A stretch of DNA of 64,000 nucleotides from NCBI GenBank assembly GCA_964019425.1, contig OZ025842.1, positions 310,001-374,000 of the forward strand, given 5' to 3'. The position numbers and the translations under genes were made by a program. This document shows positions 31,417-43,225 of this stretch, in pieces. Numbering within the stretch: position 1 is the first letter of the stretch; every line of letters begins with the position of its first letter. The DNA is from Flectonema sp. DT1601. Taxonomy: Eukaryota; Euglenozoa; Diplonemea; Diplonemida; Diplonemidae. The notes below the pieces were generated by a model. The model was not told the DNA's origin, did not search any database, and worked only from the letters and a program-made list of their open reading frames with translations.

Positions 31417-33144
31417 CTAGCTCTTTCTTATTATTTTTCTTCTCGATTTCTTTCTATTTAGTTCAACAGCCTCGGCGTACTTCAGAGCGATTTGGGGATC
31501 CTCACCTCCTATTCTGAAGTAGGGAACGATTGAAAAAATCGATTCTGAAAACGGAAACGTTTCGGTTGTCTTAGCGGCCTCATATGAATTTTGACTTATC
31601 GTTATATTGTTGTCATACCAACTTAAGTCGGATTCGTCGACGAGTAGCTGAGGCATGTATCTATCGAACTCAGATTGAGAATCATTCATGTACTCCTCCT
31701 GATATTCTTGTCTCATGGCTGGATACATACTTAGGGTACCATAGCTGAGAGCTTCGATCGTCACTGTTTCACTTAGTTGCTGCATATTTTGTTTTAGAAT
31801 TTCTATTCCCTCCAAAACCATTTCTTTCATTACCTCACTTGATAAATTAACTGGTAGATGAGGACGAGTATTTGGCCTCTGTTCAGAGTCACATGAGTAA
31901 CACTTCTTGATGTATATTCTTCTATGGTCAGTGAATGCAGATTTACATAGAGAATATTTAATTGAAAATGGAACAGGTTGATCAGAGTAAGCATCGCGCG
32001 TCTTTGACGTCGCATTTGAAAATTCACTGCAAATCAACCGAAGTTCTGTTGCTTTCCACTGCATCAGTAGCACAGCAAGTCTGGTTCTCCTCAGTAAGAT
32101 TACTCTGCGTATCCAAGACTGAATGCGTTTGATGTGAGTACAGAATTGTTTTGAGACTTCAAAAAAATGTTGTGTTCGTAAAATCTTTCTCATGGTAGCT
32201 TTAAGGATGAATGTCGCATTGAGTTTTTGATCAATCTGAATAGTGACTTTGGCGATGAACAACATGCAGTAAAGTAATCTTTTTATCTTTTTTTGAACTT
32301 TCGCTTTTCGATAGTTTTTAATCCCCCGTTGTAGAAACCTGTCGATCTTTCCTTTCATGCTGTTCAGGTATCTATTTTCTGAAAACTGAACTTCTAATTT
32401 TCTGAAGTGGGTGGCAGCAACAATCATCGCAAGCCATTGATGTTTTCGATTTTGTTCTTCTCTTCGAATTTGTTCCTCTCGTCGTCTAATCTTTTTTGAT
32501 TCTACCGTAGTTGCAATTTTTAATTCTTGAGAATGAAATGCGCGTTCTACTCTCCTCTGCTTATGAAGTTCCATGTTCTTATTTCGATAGGCTTTTGCTT
32601 CATTGGATGCAAAAGTTGCTGTTCGATCATTACTGGCAGTGAGTCTGTTTCTCTGAACGATATTTGTTCTTCCTTCAAGACGAGCTCTTCGAATCTTCCG
32701 AACACGTTTTTGAAGTTCAGTTTGAGAAACTTTCGATTCTCGATATTGATTTATTAATTTTTTTAAATTATTTGAGTTTGTCGGAGCAGACGTCGGCCGA
32801 ACTACTTTATGGATTGAAGTTGATACAGCCACTGGAACAGCAGTGACAGGTCGTTTCTTCGGAACTGGTTCTGGTTGATGATTAGAATACCAACGCTGTT
32901 CTGTTAATGATTTCAGATCTATTAATATCTTATCAATATCATTATCACATCTTGCAAACCTCCCAACTGATGACGTCTGTTTCACTAACGGAGGTTTTGG
33001 AATTCGTATCTCAGACGAACTATGCTGAAGCCCCACTCCAATTTTAGTTTTATCCGCATTGGCTGTTTTAGTACATTCTGCCAACCCCTCATAACTCGAT
33101 ATGTAATTCTTCAATTCCGTTACAAATAATTCTTCATGTTTCAT
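31417..33144 (-). CDS. Basic coiled-coil protein with an IQ-like motif, 575 aa
   Basis: Unrecognised protein, rich in Lys and Arg and largely helical from about residue 110 to 360. A charged coiled-coil segment (KIRRREEQIRREEQ near 220) precedes tandem basic helices, and one stretch (IKRIQSWIRRVILLRR near 345) fits an IQ-type calmodulin-binding motif. The C-terminal third is mixed and Tyr-rich. A cytoskeletal or flagellar role would suit this makeup, as inference. Start choice is uncertain. The ATG at 33144 is used because the upstream in-frame ATG at 33258 adds a tract of nine lysines encoded by a 29-base A run, more likely leader or intron; that longer form would have 613 residues. The frame ends at 31417 in RKIIRKS. 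Confidence 0.65.
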   Translation of the reverse strand: MKHEELFVTELKNYISSYEGLAECTKTANADKTKIGVGLQHSSSEIRIPKPPLVKQTSSVGRFARCDNDIDKILIDLKSLTEQRWYSNHQPEPVPKKRPVTAVPVAVSTSIHKVVRPTSAPTNSNNLKKLINQYRESKVSQTELQKRVRKIRRARLEGRTNIVQRNRLTASNDRTATFASNEAKAYRNKNMELHKQRRVERAFHSQELKIATTVESKKIRRREEQIRREEQNRKHQWLAMIVAATHFRKLEVQFSENRYLNSMKGKIDRFLQRGIKNYRKAKVQKKIKRLLYCMLFIAKVTIQIDQKLNATFILKATMRKILRTQHFFEVSKQFCTHIKRIQSWIRRVILLRRTRLAVLLMQWKATELRLICSEFSNATSKTRDAYSDQPVPFSIKYSLCKSAFTDHRRIYIKKCYSCDSEQRPNTRPHLPVNLSSEVMKEMVLEGIEILKQNMQQLSETVTIEALSYGTLSMYPAMRQEYQEEYMNDSQSEFDRYMPQLLVDESDLSWYDNNITISQNSYEAAKTTETFPFSESIFSIVPYFRIGGEDPQIALKYAEAVELNRKKSRRKIIRKS

Positions 33145-33171
33145 TGTTATATTACAATGAAGCTGGATTAT

Positions 33172-33202
<31 letters not shown>

Positions 33203-33594
33203 GATCGTTGAAACAAAAGGTTCACACACGGGACATAATTGATGTCGGAATCTGTCATAGAATGAAATCTTTTTAACTAAAAAAAGATTTAAAAAAAAAA
33301 AAAAAAAAAAAAGGGCAACCTAATTGAAATAATATAGAGAGGGGAAAATCCGTAGCGGAGAAAAAAAGCTGCAAACCAACATAGCTATAAGTAACTCTGC
33401 ACACATAAAAGAGATTTAGTAACCAGTGGTTGGTTGTAGCTTGCATACAAAAAAGGTTTTTAGAATAAAAGAGAGGGGGGGGGAAATAAATTACCAACCA
33501 CGGGTAAATAGCGGTCAGTCTGTGTTAATAAAACAGTCTTGGAGACAATATTTGATACAGGCAAAATAACTCGAGTCGTTCATAGGCAGAGTCA
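33145..33594. other. Leader of the coiled-coil gene and intergenic stretch
   Basis: It includes an in-frame alternative start at 33258, T and A runs (33174-33202 and 33291-33312), and acceptor-like AGs: TCTTTTTTTAG before 33258 and AATAATCCAG before 33144. The rest is 3' flank of the next gene. Confidence 0.5.
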
Positions 33595-35948
33595 CTACGA
33601 GATTATATCAGATTGAGGTGATGAACTTAAATCGTATTCTATCACATCATTCTCTTGATTAGTTTCGATACCTTCATCGTGTTGATAGTTATCATAGTCG
33701 TCTATAGCGCTGACGCTATGAATTTGATTTGAATCATAACATTCATCGTTGCTGTTATATTGAACTTGACTCCTCTCACTTGAATACCTATGAGACTGAT
33801 TAGTGTAATATTGAGACGCGTCTTCTGATGGAAACGTCACATTAATTGGATTCTCAGGTAGTAATTCCTTCATAGTCCTAACAACCTGCGATGGCATTGA
33901 AAAACTCACCATCGGACTGTACAGCGACGCCACTACTATTTCCAACGCCGCCGCAATCCTCTTCCCAGGAGAAATAACTTTCTCAGATGGTCTGAATGGA
34001 GACGGCATCCATTTGCCAACATTGAAATTTAACTTTTTAAGAACTTTCGATAAGGATAATAATTGCGGTAAGCCAGTCTTATCAGGACCGATATCAGCCA
34101 AAAGGATGCATATCGCATTGAAATAATAACTACATGTACGGCTACTGCAGAGATCTCGGAGTATGTTTATAGAGATATCAGGTGATAAATTGAACCCAAC
34201 AGGGGATAGAACTGGATCGAGTTGTGACAACACGACAAGTGTTGCGATTGCTACTATGAGGTTCCCTTCTGCGGTTGCTTCAATAAATTTATTTTGTAAA
34301 ATTTGAAATGGATCAGGAAGCTGGTTACACCCTTCTAATACTGCACGTCCAGTAACATTATTATTTAAATTATTATTTGGATCGGTAGCTGCTACTATAG
34401 AGAGCAAGAGTACAGAATTATCTGTAATCGTCTGCCAAGACTCTTTCAGTCCTTCTTCATACGCATCGGCTTCGGCCTCCGACCAGTTCCACACGTTCAT
34501 ACCAGAAGCAAAAACAACCCTTGCTGTTTGCTTATCCTTCTTATCAATTAAGTTTTGATATGTCTCACACATGTATTCTTCTGTTGCGCATACATTCCTA
34601 AATAATGGAGTGAGAGGAGGACATCCAGAGGGTTGTTCACTGCATTGTGTGATGTCAGTTGCTATCTTCATGATATAAAAGATGTAATTAGGAAGTTGCA
34701 ACGCAGACAGAACTCCGTTTAACGTCATCGAAGATACACTTTTACTCAAAAGGTTGTCAAACATCTCAGCGGCTAGTAGAATGTCAACACTTTGCCGAAT
34801 TGCTAACAAGACACAGAATGATGTCGTGGGTTGGAAGGGAACGTCCCCACACGGTAATTTGATCCACGTATTACCCCATACTGTTTCTTCACACAGATAA
34901 CTTCCAAGGCATGAGTATCTAGGGTTTAAATAGGGATGTGATATATCGCATATGATAAGAGCTTGACTGTCAGGGCTTTCTTGAATGGCGTCTGGATCAC
35001 CTGCCGCGGCGGAAGAATTAAAATCAGCTGCAAACAACGCTTCTCCATTGAAGTTACAACTTTTAACAGAAAATGAGAACATCCGTAATGAACTCTGTTC
35101 TAATATTCTTATCACTGACCGACATAGTTGGGGATGCCACATATTTAATGAAAGACACTCTTCAAGTAATCCACAACCGAGAACTGCTGCTAAGGATCCA
35201 GTTTTAGTTTCAAAATTAATAATAACTGGCAACACACTAGTAATTGCCTCAACAACTGGGAAGATAGCTGAGAATTCACTACCGCTTTTCTTAGTGTAGT
35301 AGCTGCATGCTACTTCAGCAGCAATTATTAAAACATCAATGAGATGCTGTTGGACATCTTCACACAAAATATCGACTACAGTGTTGGTGTATACATCTTG
35401 TGCACAGTCAACGTTGAAAATTACTTCTCTAGTTGTAAGTCTGTGGATTTCAAAACCAACGTGCTTCATTACGTTACCAGCCCCCGGAATATCACCTCTC
35501 TCAGAAATAACATAAAACAAATACTTCGTAACATTCTGTAACGATTCTCTTCGAAACACATTATTCTCAATACAAAATAGTAAGATTCGAAGCAGTGGTG
35601 CCATGTCGTGCTCAGGATTAACCCAAAATGTATCTAACCCCGTGAGCTTATATTCCTGGACGAGATCAGATGCGAAGGTTGTCCTCATCCTACTTCTACC
35701 AGAACCTTGATTGTAGAAAGGAATTAATCTGTAAATTTTTTTTTTTTTTTTGTTTATTTTGGTTTTACTATCTCCTTCCTTCTACTAACAAAAGGTAAAC
35801 AAACATACTTATCGATATTTACTTCAGCAATGGGTGCATCAGGTAACATGTCTGTCCGAACTGGTATTGCAACTAGCTGTTCTTCGTTAAACCAACCGAC
35901 AGATTCAAGTGCTGATTGAACTGCTTCCTCTGAATACGCTACAGGCAT
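33595..35948 (-). CDS. Large hypothetical helical protein, 757 aa, two exons
   Basis: I do not recognise it. Exons are 35948-35809 and 35728-33595; the 80-bp intron (35729-35808) runs GTATGT to TTTACAG with a 16-base A run, and joining keeps frame (758 codons). Residues 60-620 are dominated by amphipathic and hydrophobic helices without a clear membrane topology, which suggests an alpha-solenoid or similar scaffold. The C-terminal 90 residues are acidic, Asn/Ser/Tyr-rich and probably disordered (ending SSSPQSDIIS). There is no signal peptide. A search with the spliced protein would be decisive. Confidence 0.65.
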
Positions 35949-37289
35949 ATTAAGTGAATACTTTTGGAAAGTAAAATAGAGATGTTTATTTATTAATTAC
36001 AACAAAAACTTCACACGTCCACGCAGGTTCATAAGGGGAAGTGGGCTATTTAAACCTACACTAAAAGCGGTCAGTGTCGGGGAGCGAGAGAGAACGATTT
36101 GTATTTTTTTTTTTTTTTATTCGCTTAGGCATACCAGGTATCTGCCACAAGGAGATGTGGGAATCGTTGGGAAGTGCGCGTGAATTTTTTTTTTTTTTTT
36201 TTCCATTCCATTCCTTTTTTTTTTTTTTTTTTTTTTTTTTTGGTACCACTGTTCTTTTCATTGCTTCCACTAGGTTATTATTATTATTTTTTTTTTTTTT
36301 TTTTTTGTTGAGTCCGTTTTCCCCCTTCCCCGTTAACTCTCACCTTGCGGCTGGTTCATTTAAAAGTTATCAATCCCGCGTATTGGAAAAATCATCACAC
36401 AAAGTTTCATTTCAATAAATAATTAAAAAGAACCAAAAGCAGTTCGTGTGTGACTACATAAATCAGATCGTATCTCATAACAACATTTTTAAAGTGCTTT
36501 AGTCAAATTATCATTTTCAAGGAGTATTTCTGTTGTCATGTCAATGACTCGCACAAGTTCTTTGTTTATTGTTTTTCTTGTGCAAAATAATTTAAAAAAA
36601 AAAAAAAAAAAAAGATAACAAAAATATAACAAAATCCCATGGTGTTTACATATAGCATTTCCAAGAAAAAGAGTTGCGTATAATTCTTATGATGCCGTGC
36701 ATAATTGATCAAAATCAACCAGGAGGTGCCACGCTATAGTTTGCTGTTTTTTTTAGAAACTCGGGTAAAAAACGCTGAACCCGCGTGATTATTGGGGGAT
36801 GAGAGGGTGAGAGGGTAGGTGCTTAAAATATTGTATTTTTTCATTATTATTTTTTTTTTTTTGTTATTCTTTTTCGGGAAAAAAGAATACGCAACTTGAT
36901 TCTCAGGAACAATAAATATGTCTTCCGATAATAATATTATTATTATTATTATTATTTCTTTTTTTTTTTTTTTTTTTTTCCCATTCCATTTTCAAGGGGA
37001 TTGGATTTAAATTAGCCATTTTGCATGTGGGGGGTAGGCAATAAGGCTCCGTGTCAACTTTACTATTTTTTTTTTTTTTTTTTTTTTTTTTCTACATCGC
37101 CCTCCGGCATAAGCTGAAAGGACCATACACAACAACAACAACAACAACAAAATGCTGTTGTCGAATTCCGTATTGTACAACAGACATGACTTCAAAAACA
37201 CGGTTTACAGTTATGCACCCAGTGAACTGCTTTTTTTGCTTTTACATTCTTGGAGAAAAAGAAGGAGAGAAAGAAATCGTGCAATGAAA

Positions 37290-37325
<36 letters not shown>

Positions 37326-37365
37326 CCAAATAAAGGAGCTGGCATGAGCTTCATTCATTTCTACA
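35949..37365. other. Homopolymer-rich 1.4-kb intergenic stretch
   Basis: No gene is supported. Long T runs lie at 36103-36119, 36185-36202, 36213-36241 and 37064-37091, with another of about 30 at 37288-37325. There is an ATT microsatellite near 36932-36957 and an ACA microsatellite near 37128-37150. Confidence 0.6.
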
Positions 37366-38632
37366 CTAGAACTCGGTATCCTTAACTTCAGTGCTGTTCA
37401 TGTTGCTGGCACCACTACGGTGCTCGCTGCCGGTAGGTTGGATAGGCTGTTTATTATTGTTTTCTTCAGATTATTGATTAAAATACATTCATAAGTGATA
37501 ATAAAATAAGTTGACATACCAGTTTCTGCATTTGCGCACGGAGACGAGGAGGTACCGTCACAGGGTTACGTCTGTGAAAGGCAATGGTTTCTTCATAAAT
37601 AGCGGACTTAACATCCGCAGCGTTCTTGAATTTTGTTTCGTCAAAGTCGAATGGTTTCACGGAACTGACATCTTCATCTTCATCATCGTGAAGTTCAGCA
37701 AGGTATGGGTGTTCAAGAGCCCTTTCTACAGCAACTCTCTTTGGAGGGTAGAAATTCAACATCTGAATCATAAGCTCAATACCTTGAGGGTCAGCCTTTG
37801 GGAACTTTGACCTGAAGTCAAGTATCTTTTTAGTACTCTTTTTCTTGATGTAACGTTGGGCTGCATCCGATCCTACTTTACAAATTTCCATATCTGGAGG
37901 AGTTCCAATAATATCAATAATTTTATCAAGTTGATTAACACGATCCTGACCTGGAAACAGCGGCTTTGAACCAAACATTTCAGCCATTATTGCGCCCACC
38001 CCCCACACATCAACAGCTCCTGTGTACGTCTTACTTTCCATTACCAACTCTGGAGCTCTGTACCATCTCATTGTCACGTAGTCAGTTAAATATTTATCCT
38101 CAGCCTTGGGTTCGTCTCTGGCCAAGCCAAAGTCACAAATTTTCAAATCACAGTTAATGTTTACTAATATGTTAGCTGGAGTAATATCTCTGTGAATGAC
38201 TCCAGCAGCATGAATGTGTTTAAGCGCACGTAAGATTTGGTATAAAAAGTATTGAACGTGTGCGTTAGTCATCTTCTGACCAGACTTAAAAACAGACTTC
38301 AAATCAGTTTCCATTAAATCCATTACAATAAAGAATTCTTTGAAATCTTTTGATGCTGGAGTGATTAGGTTTCTCAACGCAACAATGTTGTCGTTGCTAA
38401 AGTGTCCGAGAAGTTTAATTTCTCGTAGAATTCTCTTAGCAAGGATCATGTCAGTAAATATCTCCTTTGAAACTTTCTTAACAGCACACGGTTCTGGGTC
38501 TTGTTCTCCCTCAAAAGCTTCCTTTGCCTTCATCACAACACCATAACTACCAGCACCAATAACTTTTTCTAATTTGTACCGAGGGTCTAACTCGGCAATT
38601 TCCCTCTGCAGGCTTGGAAGATCCTTACTCAT
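37366..38632 (-). CDS. MAP kinase (CMGC, TDY activation motif), 397 aa, two exons
   Basis: Proline-directed Ser/Thr kinase of the ERK/MAPK group. The Gly loop GAGSYGVV is at 26-33, the VAIK lysine sits in AVKK, the catalytic loop reads HRDITPANILVN, DFG is at 167-169, and the activation loop holds TDY (phosphorylated by a MAPK kinase), followed by MRWYRAPE. The usual Lys of HRDLKPxN is replaced by Thr (HRDITPAN), a variant that should be tested rather than read as inactive. The kinase domain ends near 310 and an acidic DDEDED stretch follows. Exons are 38632-37520 and 37446-37366, with a 73-bp intron (37447-37519, GTATGT to ACAG). Splicing replaces a false tail by a 27-codon exon ending VKDTEF. 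A strong acceptor (CTCTCTCTTGCAG) lies about 70 bases before the ATG. Confidence 0.9.
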
Positions 38633-38702
38633 TCTTCAATAGGTGCTTGTGAGGATACTCAAAGTAATTTTATTATTGAGGGGGGGGAGTGGGGAGGGGG
38701 GG

Positions 38703-38719
38703 CTGCAAGAGAGAGAAAT
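38703..38719 (-). promoter_or_regulatory. Probable trans-splice acceptor of the MAP kinase gene
   Basis: On the minus strand TTTCTCTCTCTTGCAG gives a textbook 3' splice site, followed by a C-rich leader of about 70 bases. No upstream coding exon is visible. Confidence 0.55.
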
Positions 38720-39974
38720 CAGACTTAACTTAGAAACAAATCCATTCAAAAAAAAAAAAAAAAACCATCACATTATTATAATCATATAATCAGATCCTAT
38801 GTGTTGAAGAAAGGTAATTATCAAACAGTAACTCATTATAATAATAAAAAGCTAAGCACATGCGAATAGGGAGAATTGAGAAGGGAAGGGATTCCATCCA
38901 ACAGTCTTTGCTTCAAAATAAATTATAAGATATAAAAAGTCAAAAGAAATAATAACAATATCGAATATGAAAAACAAAAAAAACGGGTGTTAAAGAAGTA
39001 GTAGGAGGGAAGAAGGGGGAGAAATCCGCTTGTTAAAAACCTTCGAAGGTTCCATGAGAATGAACGAGTAAGAAATATTAAGGTTCACACATCCCAGCAG
39101 AAGATAATTAACAATTCTTTTACGAGTGCACTTTTCTCTGATGCACCATTGTCAGTAAAATAAACTATCAAGGAAAGATAAAACACAAAGCATATCAATC
39201 AGAAAAGTGTTCCAATTCCAGCATGTAAAAAATAGGCTAATATGAGATGACTTTTGCCTGAAGAAAACACCCTCTGATAAAAAGATCGCTAAAAACATGT
39301 GTTATAATGGTCTAATTAATGTAATCATCGTTTATTTTGTAAAATACTAATCTTCGAATAATCACACTAGCCATGGGATAACGAAGTGTTAGCAGTATAA
39401 AACTAAAAACTGATAACCAACGAATAGTCAATTCCAAAAAACCTCCAAACAAAAGATCATTTTTTGTGGTGAAGGAATTAAATAGCCGACAAAATCGTCA
39501 CCTTTGAGAAAAAAGCACAACTCAAGGATTTCAGTTTACCTTTTGGTGCCAAAAAAAAGTGAATAACCTAAGAATACAATTTAAAAAACAAAACCTTTGT
39601 TTTGAGGTGTCATTTTATCTGTTTTCCTTTGATCACCACTTTTAACAACTACCCTTTAAAGGCACTTCATACCAAAAGGCAACAGGGGGGGGGAATTTAA
39701 TACTATACGAAATGATGAGGGGGGAAGAGAAAGAGAAAATGAAAGGAGAGATAAAAGGACACCAGTCATTTCTAGTTAGCTGTGCAAAACAAGGCAATGC
39801 GGTTGCATGCGGGGAGAGACGGCAAGAAATGAAATTGATGTGAGGTGACGCAGAAATTACAACAACAAAAAGACTTCGCTGTTGTTGTTGTTGTTGTTTT
39901 TTTTTTGTTTTTTTTTTTTTGAGAAGCGACAACGGGGCTTTGTAAGTTGAGTACTTAAGAATGAGGAAACTACC

Positions 39975-40005
<31 letters not shown>

Positions 40006-40863
40006 ATACAAAAAAACGCAAGGGATACATAGATATTACGAGTGGTAAACACCGCAGGTCGAGCACAATCACTCTATCACACGTCCGTACACAGATCAGA
40101 GCGCAAAAGAAATCATGCTCTGAGATATTAAGTTCCAGTACTGTTACTGTTATGTACATATGTTTACAACGAGAGATATCCTCCACAAGATAACAACAGC
40201 TTCACGAGAGATATCAAGCAGAGCCTTTAGAAAGAATAAATTGCTCGCAGAAAATTGTCATCGTTGGCTAATCATAATAGCTTATGTTTGACAGTAAGAG
40301 TATTTTTCGTTTTTTTTTTTTTTTTTTTTTTTTTGATTGTGAAGAGTGGACACCATTGGTTTTTATTGTTGTTTTTTTAAAAAACAAAGGTTGACCACCA
40401 CCAACACTAAATTTCGTTCTTCAATAATTACTGAAGCAGATCAATACTATTTGATTATGGACACCCTTTTTTTTTTTTTTTTCATTCTTTTTATTAGTTC
40501 AGTTTCTTGTTTTGATTTGTTTTGATTTGTTTACGGAAAAGCTGGGATGCAACTCCGAGAAATATCCAAGAACATCATCACATATGTTGGAAGGGATTAA
40601 AAAGAAAAAAACTTTCTTTTTTGTTTTTTTTGCTCCCTTACATCGAACACGTGTGAACCTCTGGATTTCAGATTCGGATCGATCCCGCCTAATTGTTTGT
40701 TTTTATTTTAATTCATACTTTTTTCTTTTTTTTTTTGATCATTTTTTTTTTTTTCTTCAGGGAAGTTAATATCATAGTATAGAAAATAAAGTGAGAACCA
40801 ACAGATTAATGAACGTTAATCTTGTTAGCCACCTATAAAACTATTGAACTTATAAAAATTATT

Positions 40864-41040
40864 TTTATTTATTTATTTACGAAGCCTAGGAAGCCAAAAG
40901 CCAGGAAAAGCTCACAGAGTAACAGTTATATCGCTACCAGCAACCGTGAGACTCTCACAGACGATAAGAGACGTAGAATAACCTGGAACAAATGACTACC
41001 TAAACCCACCGTCCACGCGAGCAGACAGTGTTAGAGACGA
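40864..41040 (-). repeat. R3 SINE-like repeat, copy 3 (longest)
   Basis: About 177 bases. On the minus strand it begins near CGTCTCTAACACTGTCTGC and ends GGCTTCCTAGGCTTCG plus (TAAA)n. It is nearly identical to copy 1 over their shared part and carries the 5' part seen in copy 2. I found no clear target-site duplication by eye. Confidence 0.7.
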
Positions 41041-42327
41041 AATATAAAGTAATCCAGAAGTCAGACTTACATAAGAATAACATTATTATTATTATTAATG
41101 TTTCACCGTTATTTATTATTATTTTTTTTTTTCCCCACAGGGGGAAGAAGAGGGAAAAAAACCAACTTTCTATTTTCAAAAAACTTATCTTCCTTGCAAG
41201 TATGCTTGGAGTTCGGATATGTATTTCTTCAGTTGCATCGAAATGAGCGATTGAATTTAATATTAATAGATTCTTCCATCGCTTCTTTTGTCAATTATTA
41301 TCTACACGTTGCTTAACCCTTCGCTTGATGCTTTTGCAAACAGGCAGAAAGAGCTGTAGACAACCATTTCGATAATTTTTTTTCCCCCTCCCTTCCCTTT
41401 CTTTTTCTTTTTCCATAACATCTACAGATTTTCAGATTTTCAGTTCCAGGTAATCGCAAGAGATAAGTTGATACGTAAATTTTAGTAAGGATATACTGAA
41501 TTTTTTTTTTTTTTTTTTTTTTTGGAAAAAGCAAAACAAACAAACAAACAACCAGGAAAGATATTTTTACACGTCGTGAATCCAGGGTGGTGTTTTCGTT
41601 TTTACTTCGCAACACTTTTGTCTCAAAAAGCATGCAAATTTCCAAAAAAAAAAAAAAAAAAACGCAAGAAAGGGTATACTGACTGCTGGCGAGGAAAGTA
41701 CAATAAGAGCTTTCAAAAAAAAAGAAAGAAGCTCGTTACGCAAGAAAAATCGCACGTGATGGGCCGCAGATTAAAGCTGCACCCCATCCATTCTAAGAAA
41801 AATTGCTGGAAAATAATATGGCTTTTTTCCCCTTCTCTGTTTTGGGTCGAGAACGCGTGTAGGGAACAGCAAATATTATGTTTGCTGCTCCCAGAATAAG
41901 CTCGAAAAAAAGAGAGAACATGATGTTAAAAAACTATTGTTCCCCACTACTAACAAGGTTTAAAATAGCAGTTTATTGTGAGAAAGGGTGCCTCACTCTT
42001 CTCCTACTACGCAAGATTACTGGATAGCATTCTCGCACAAGTGTTGTGCCTTTTTAGTAACTGCTTTCCAAATAATACCACCACCACGAGAAAGGTAGCT
42101 TCCGCCACACAATTCTCACCGTGTCTGCCTGCGAAGTGAGTTCCAGCAAAAGAAAAAGAGAAAAAAATAATTTTTAAAAAAAATAATTGAAACCGACTGT
42201 CATTCTTTTTTGAAGCAGTACACCAGAGAGCCCTATCAGCTATAACATAAGCACAATTGGATTAAGGACCAGATGCTTGGGAAAGATTATAGCAAGTTAT
42301 AGTTCCCTCAAAACAACAATACGCAAC

Positions 42328-42358
<31 letters not shown>

Positions 42359-42599
42359 CAAACAAGTAGAATAGAATGATTGGCCAAGACAGTACGTGCA
42401 TCATATGGGGTTCCATCATGCACATCGATTTCAGGAAGGGAAAAAAGAATGAAAAGATTAAGAAAAGCAATAGTGCTAGACTATTTCCCATTGTCCAGAA
42501 TGAAAAAAAAAAAGAAATACAACGACTATCAGGAAATTTGAGATAAAAAAAAATAATGATCACAATAGGTTATACGTTAGCTCTCTACACATCGCATAA

Positions 42600-42705
42600 A
42601 AAAAAAAGAATATAAAAAAAAAAAAAATCAAAAATCAAAAAGGCATTTAAAATGCCGGGCAAATTTTTTTTTCTTTGATTTTTTCTTTTGATTTTTTTTT
42701 TGTTT
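42600..42705. repeat. AT-rich inverted repeat with a GC-containing core
   Basis: The perfect core GGCATTT-A-AAATGCC (42642-42657 or so) is flanked on the left by A runs with ATCAAAAATC and on the right by T runs with GATTTTTTC and TTTTGATT, so the two arms are roughly complementary over about 45 bases each. It could extrude a cruciform or encode a hairpin. Confidence 0.4.
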
Positions 42706-43225
42706 TTTCGTTGTTTTTTATCGGAAAGAAAAGTGATTAAAATTTTCATGCTACCACTAACTAATACACAACGTGCTAACTGGACATCACCTGCTTCAGT
42801 AGTTCGATATTAAACATGAAAATTACTCGTGTCTTCTTTTTTTTTTTAAAATGAAAAGTGAAACAAAAAAAAAAAAAGAAATTTTCATAAAATGAAATGA
42901 AATGGTCACAAAAAGAAATAGATCAATGGAAAGAAGAAGAAAAAAAAAAAAAAAAAACTACTTTATTAGTATCTGACTCTGTTTAATTAAGAGTAAAATA
43001 CCGGCTGCACAGCCAAGGTACTACTAAAGACTATTTTATTATATAATGCCTACCTTTGTGCTAAGCATTTGCAGTTTATACTTTTAATTTTCTTTTTTTC
43101 CCTTTTTTTCATATTTTTTTTTTTTTTTTTGGGTTTGGCGTTGTCGTCGTTATTATTATTATTATTTTTTTTTTTTTTTTTAAAAAACGGTTGTTACCAG
43201 AGGAAAAAAAAAAAAAAAAAAAAAT

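Larger units (their letters stand above)
38633..43225. other. Gene-free 4.6-kb stretch
   Basis: The largest gap, 3' of the multi-pass membrane gene. It has one R3 copy (40864-41040), an AT-rich inverted repeat around 42600-42705, CAA/TTG microsatellite near 39860-39900, and many A/T runs of 15 to 30. All frames over 60 codons are homopolymer or low-complexity artefacts. Confidence 0.6.

Noticed and set aside
39642-40052. 136-codon minus-strand frame
   Set aside because: Dominated by Phe, Ser and Gln runs from microsatellite and homopolymer DNA; no domain and no acceptor.
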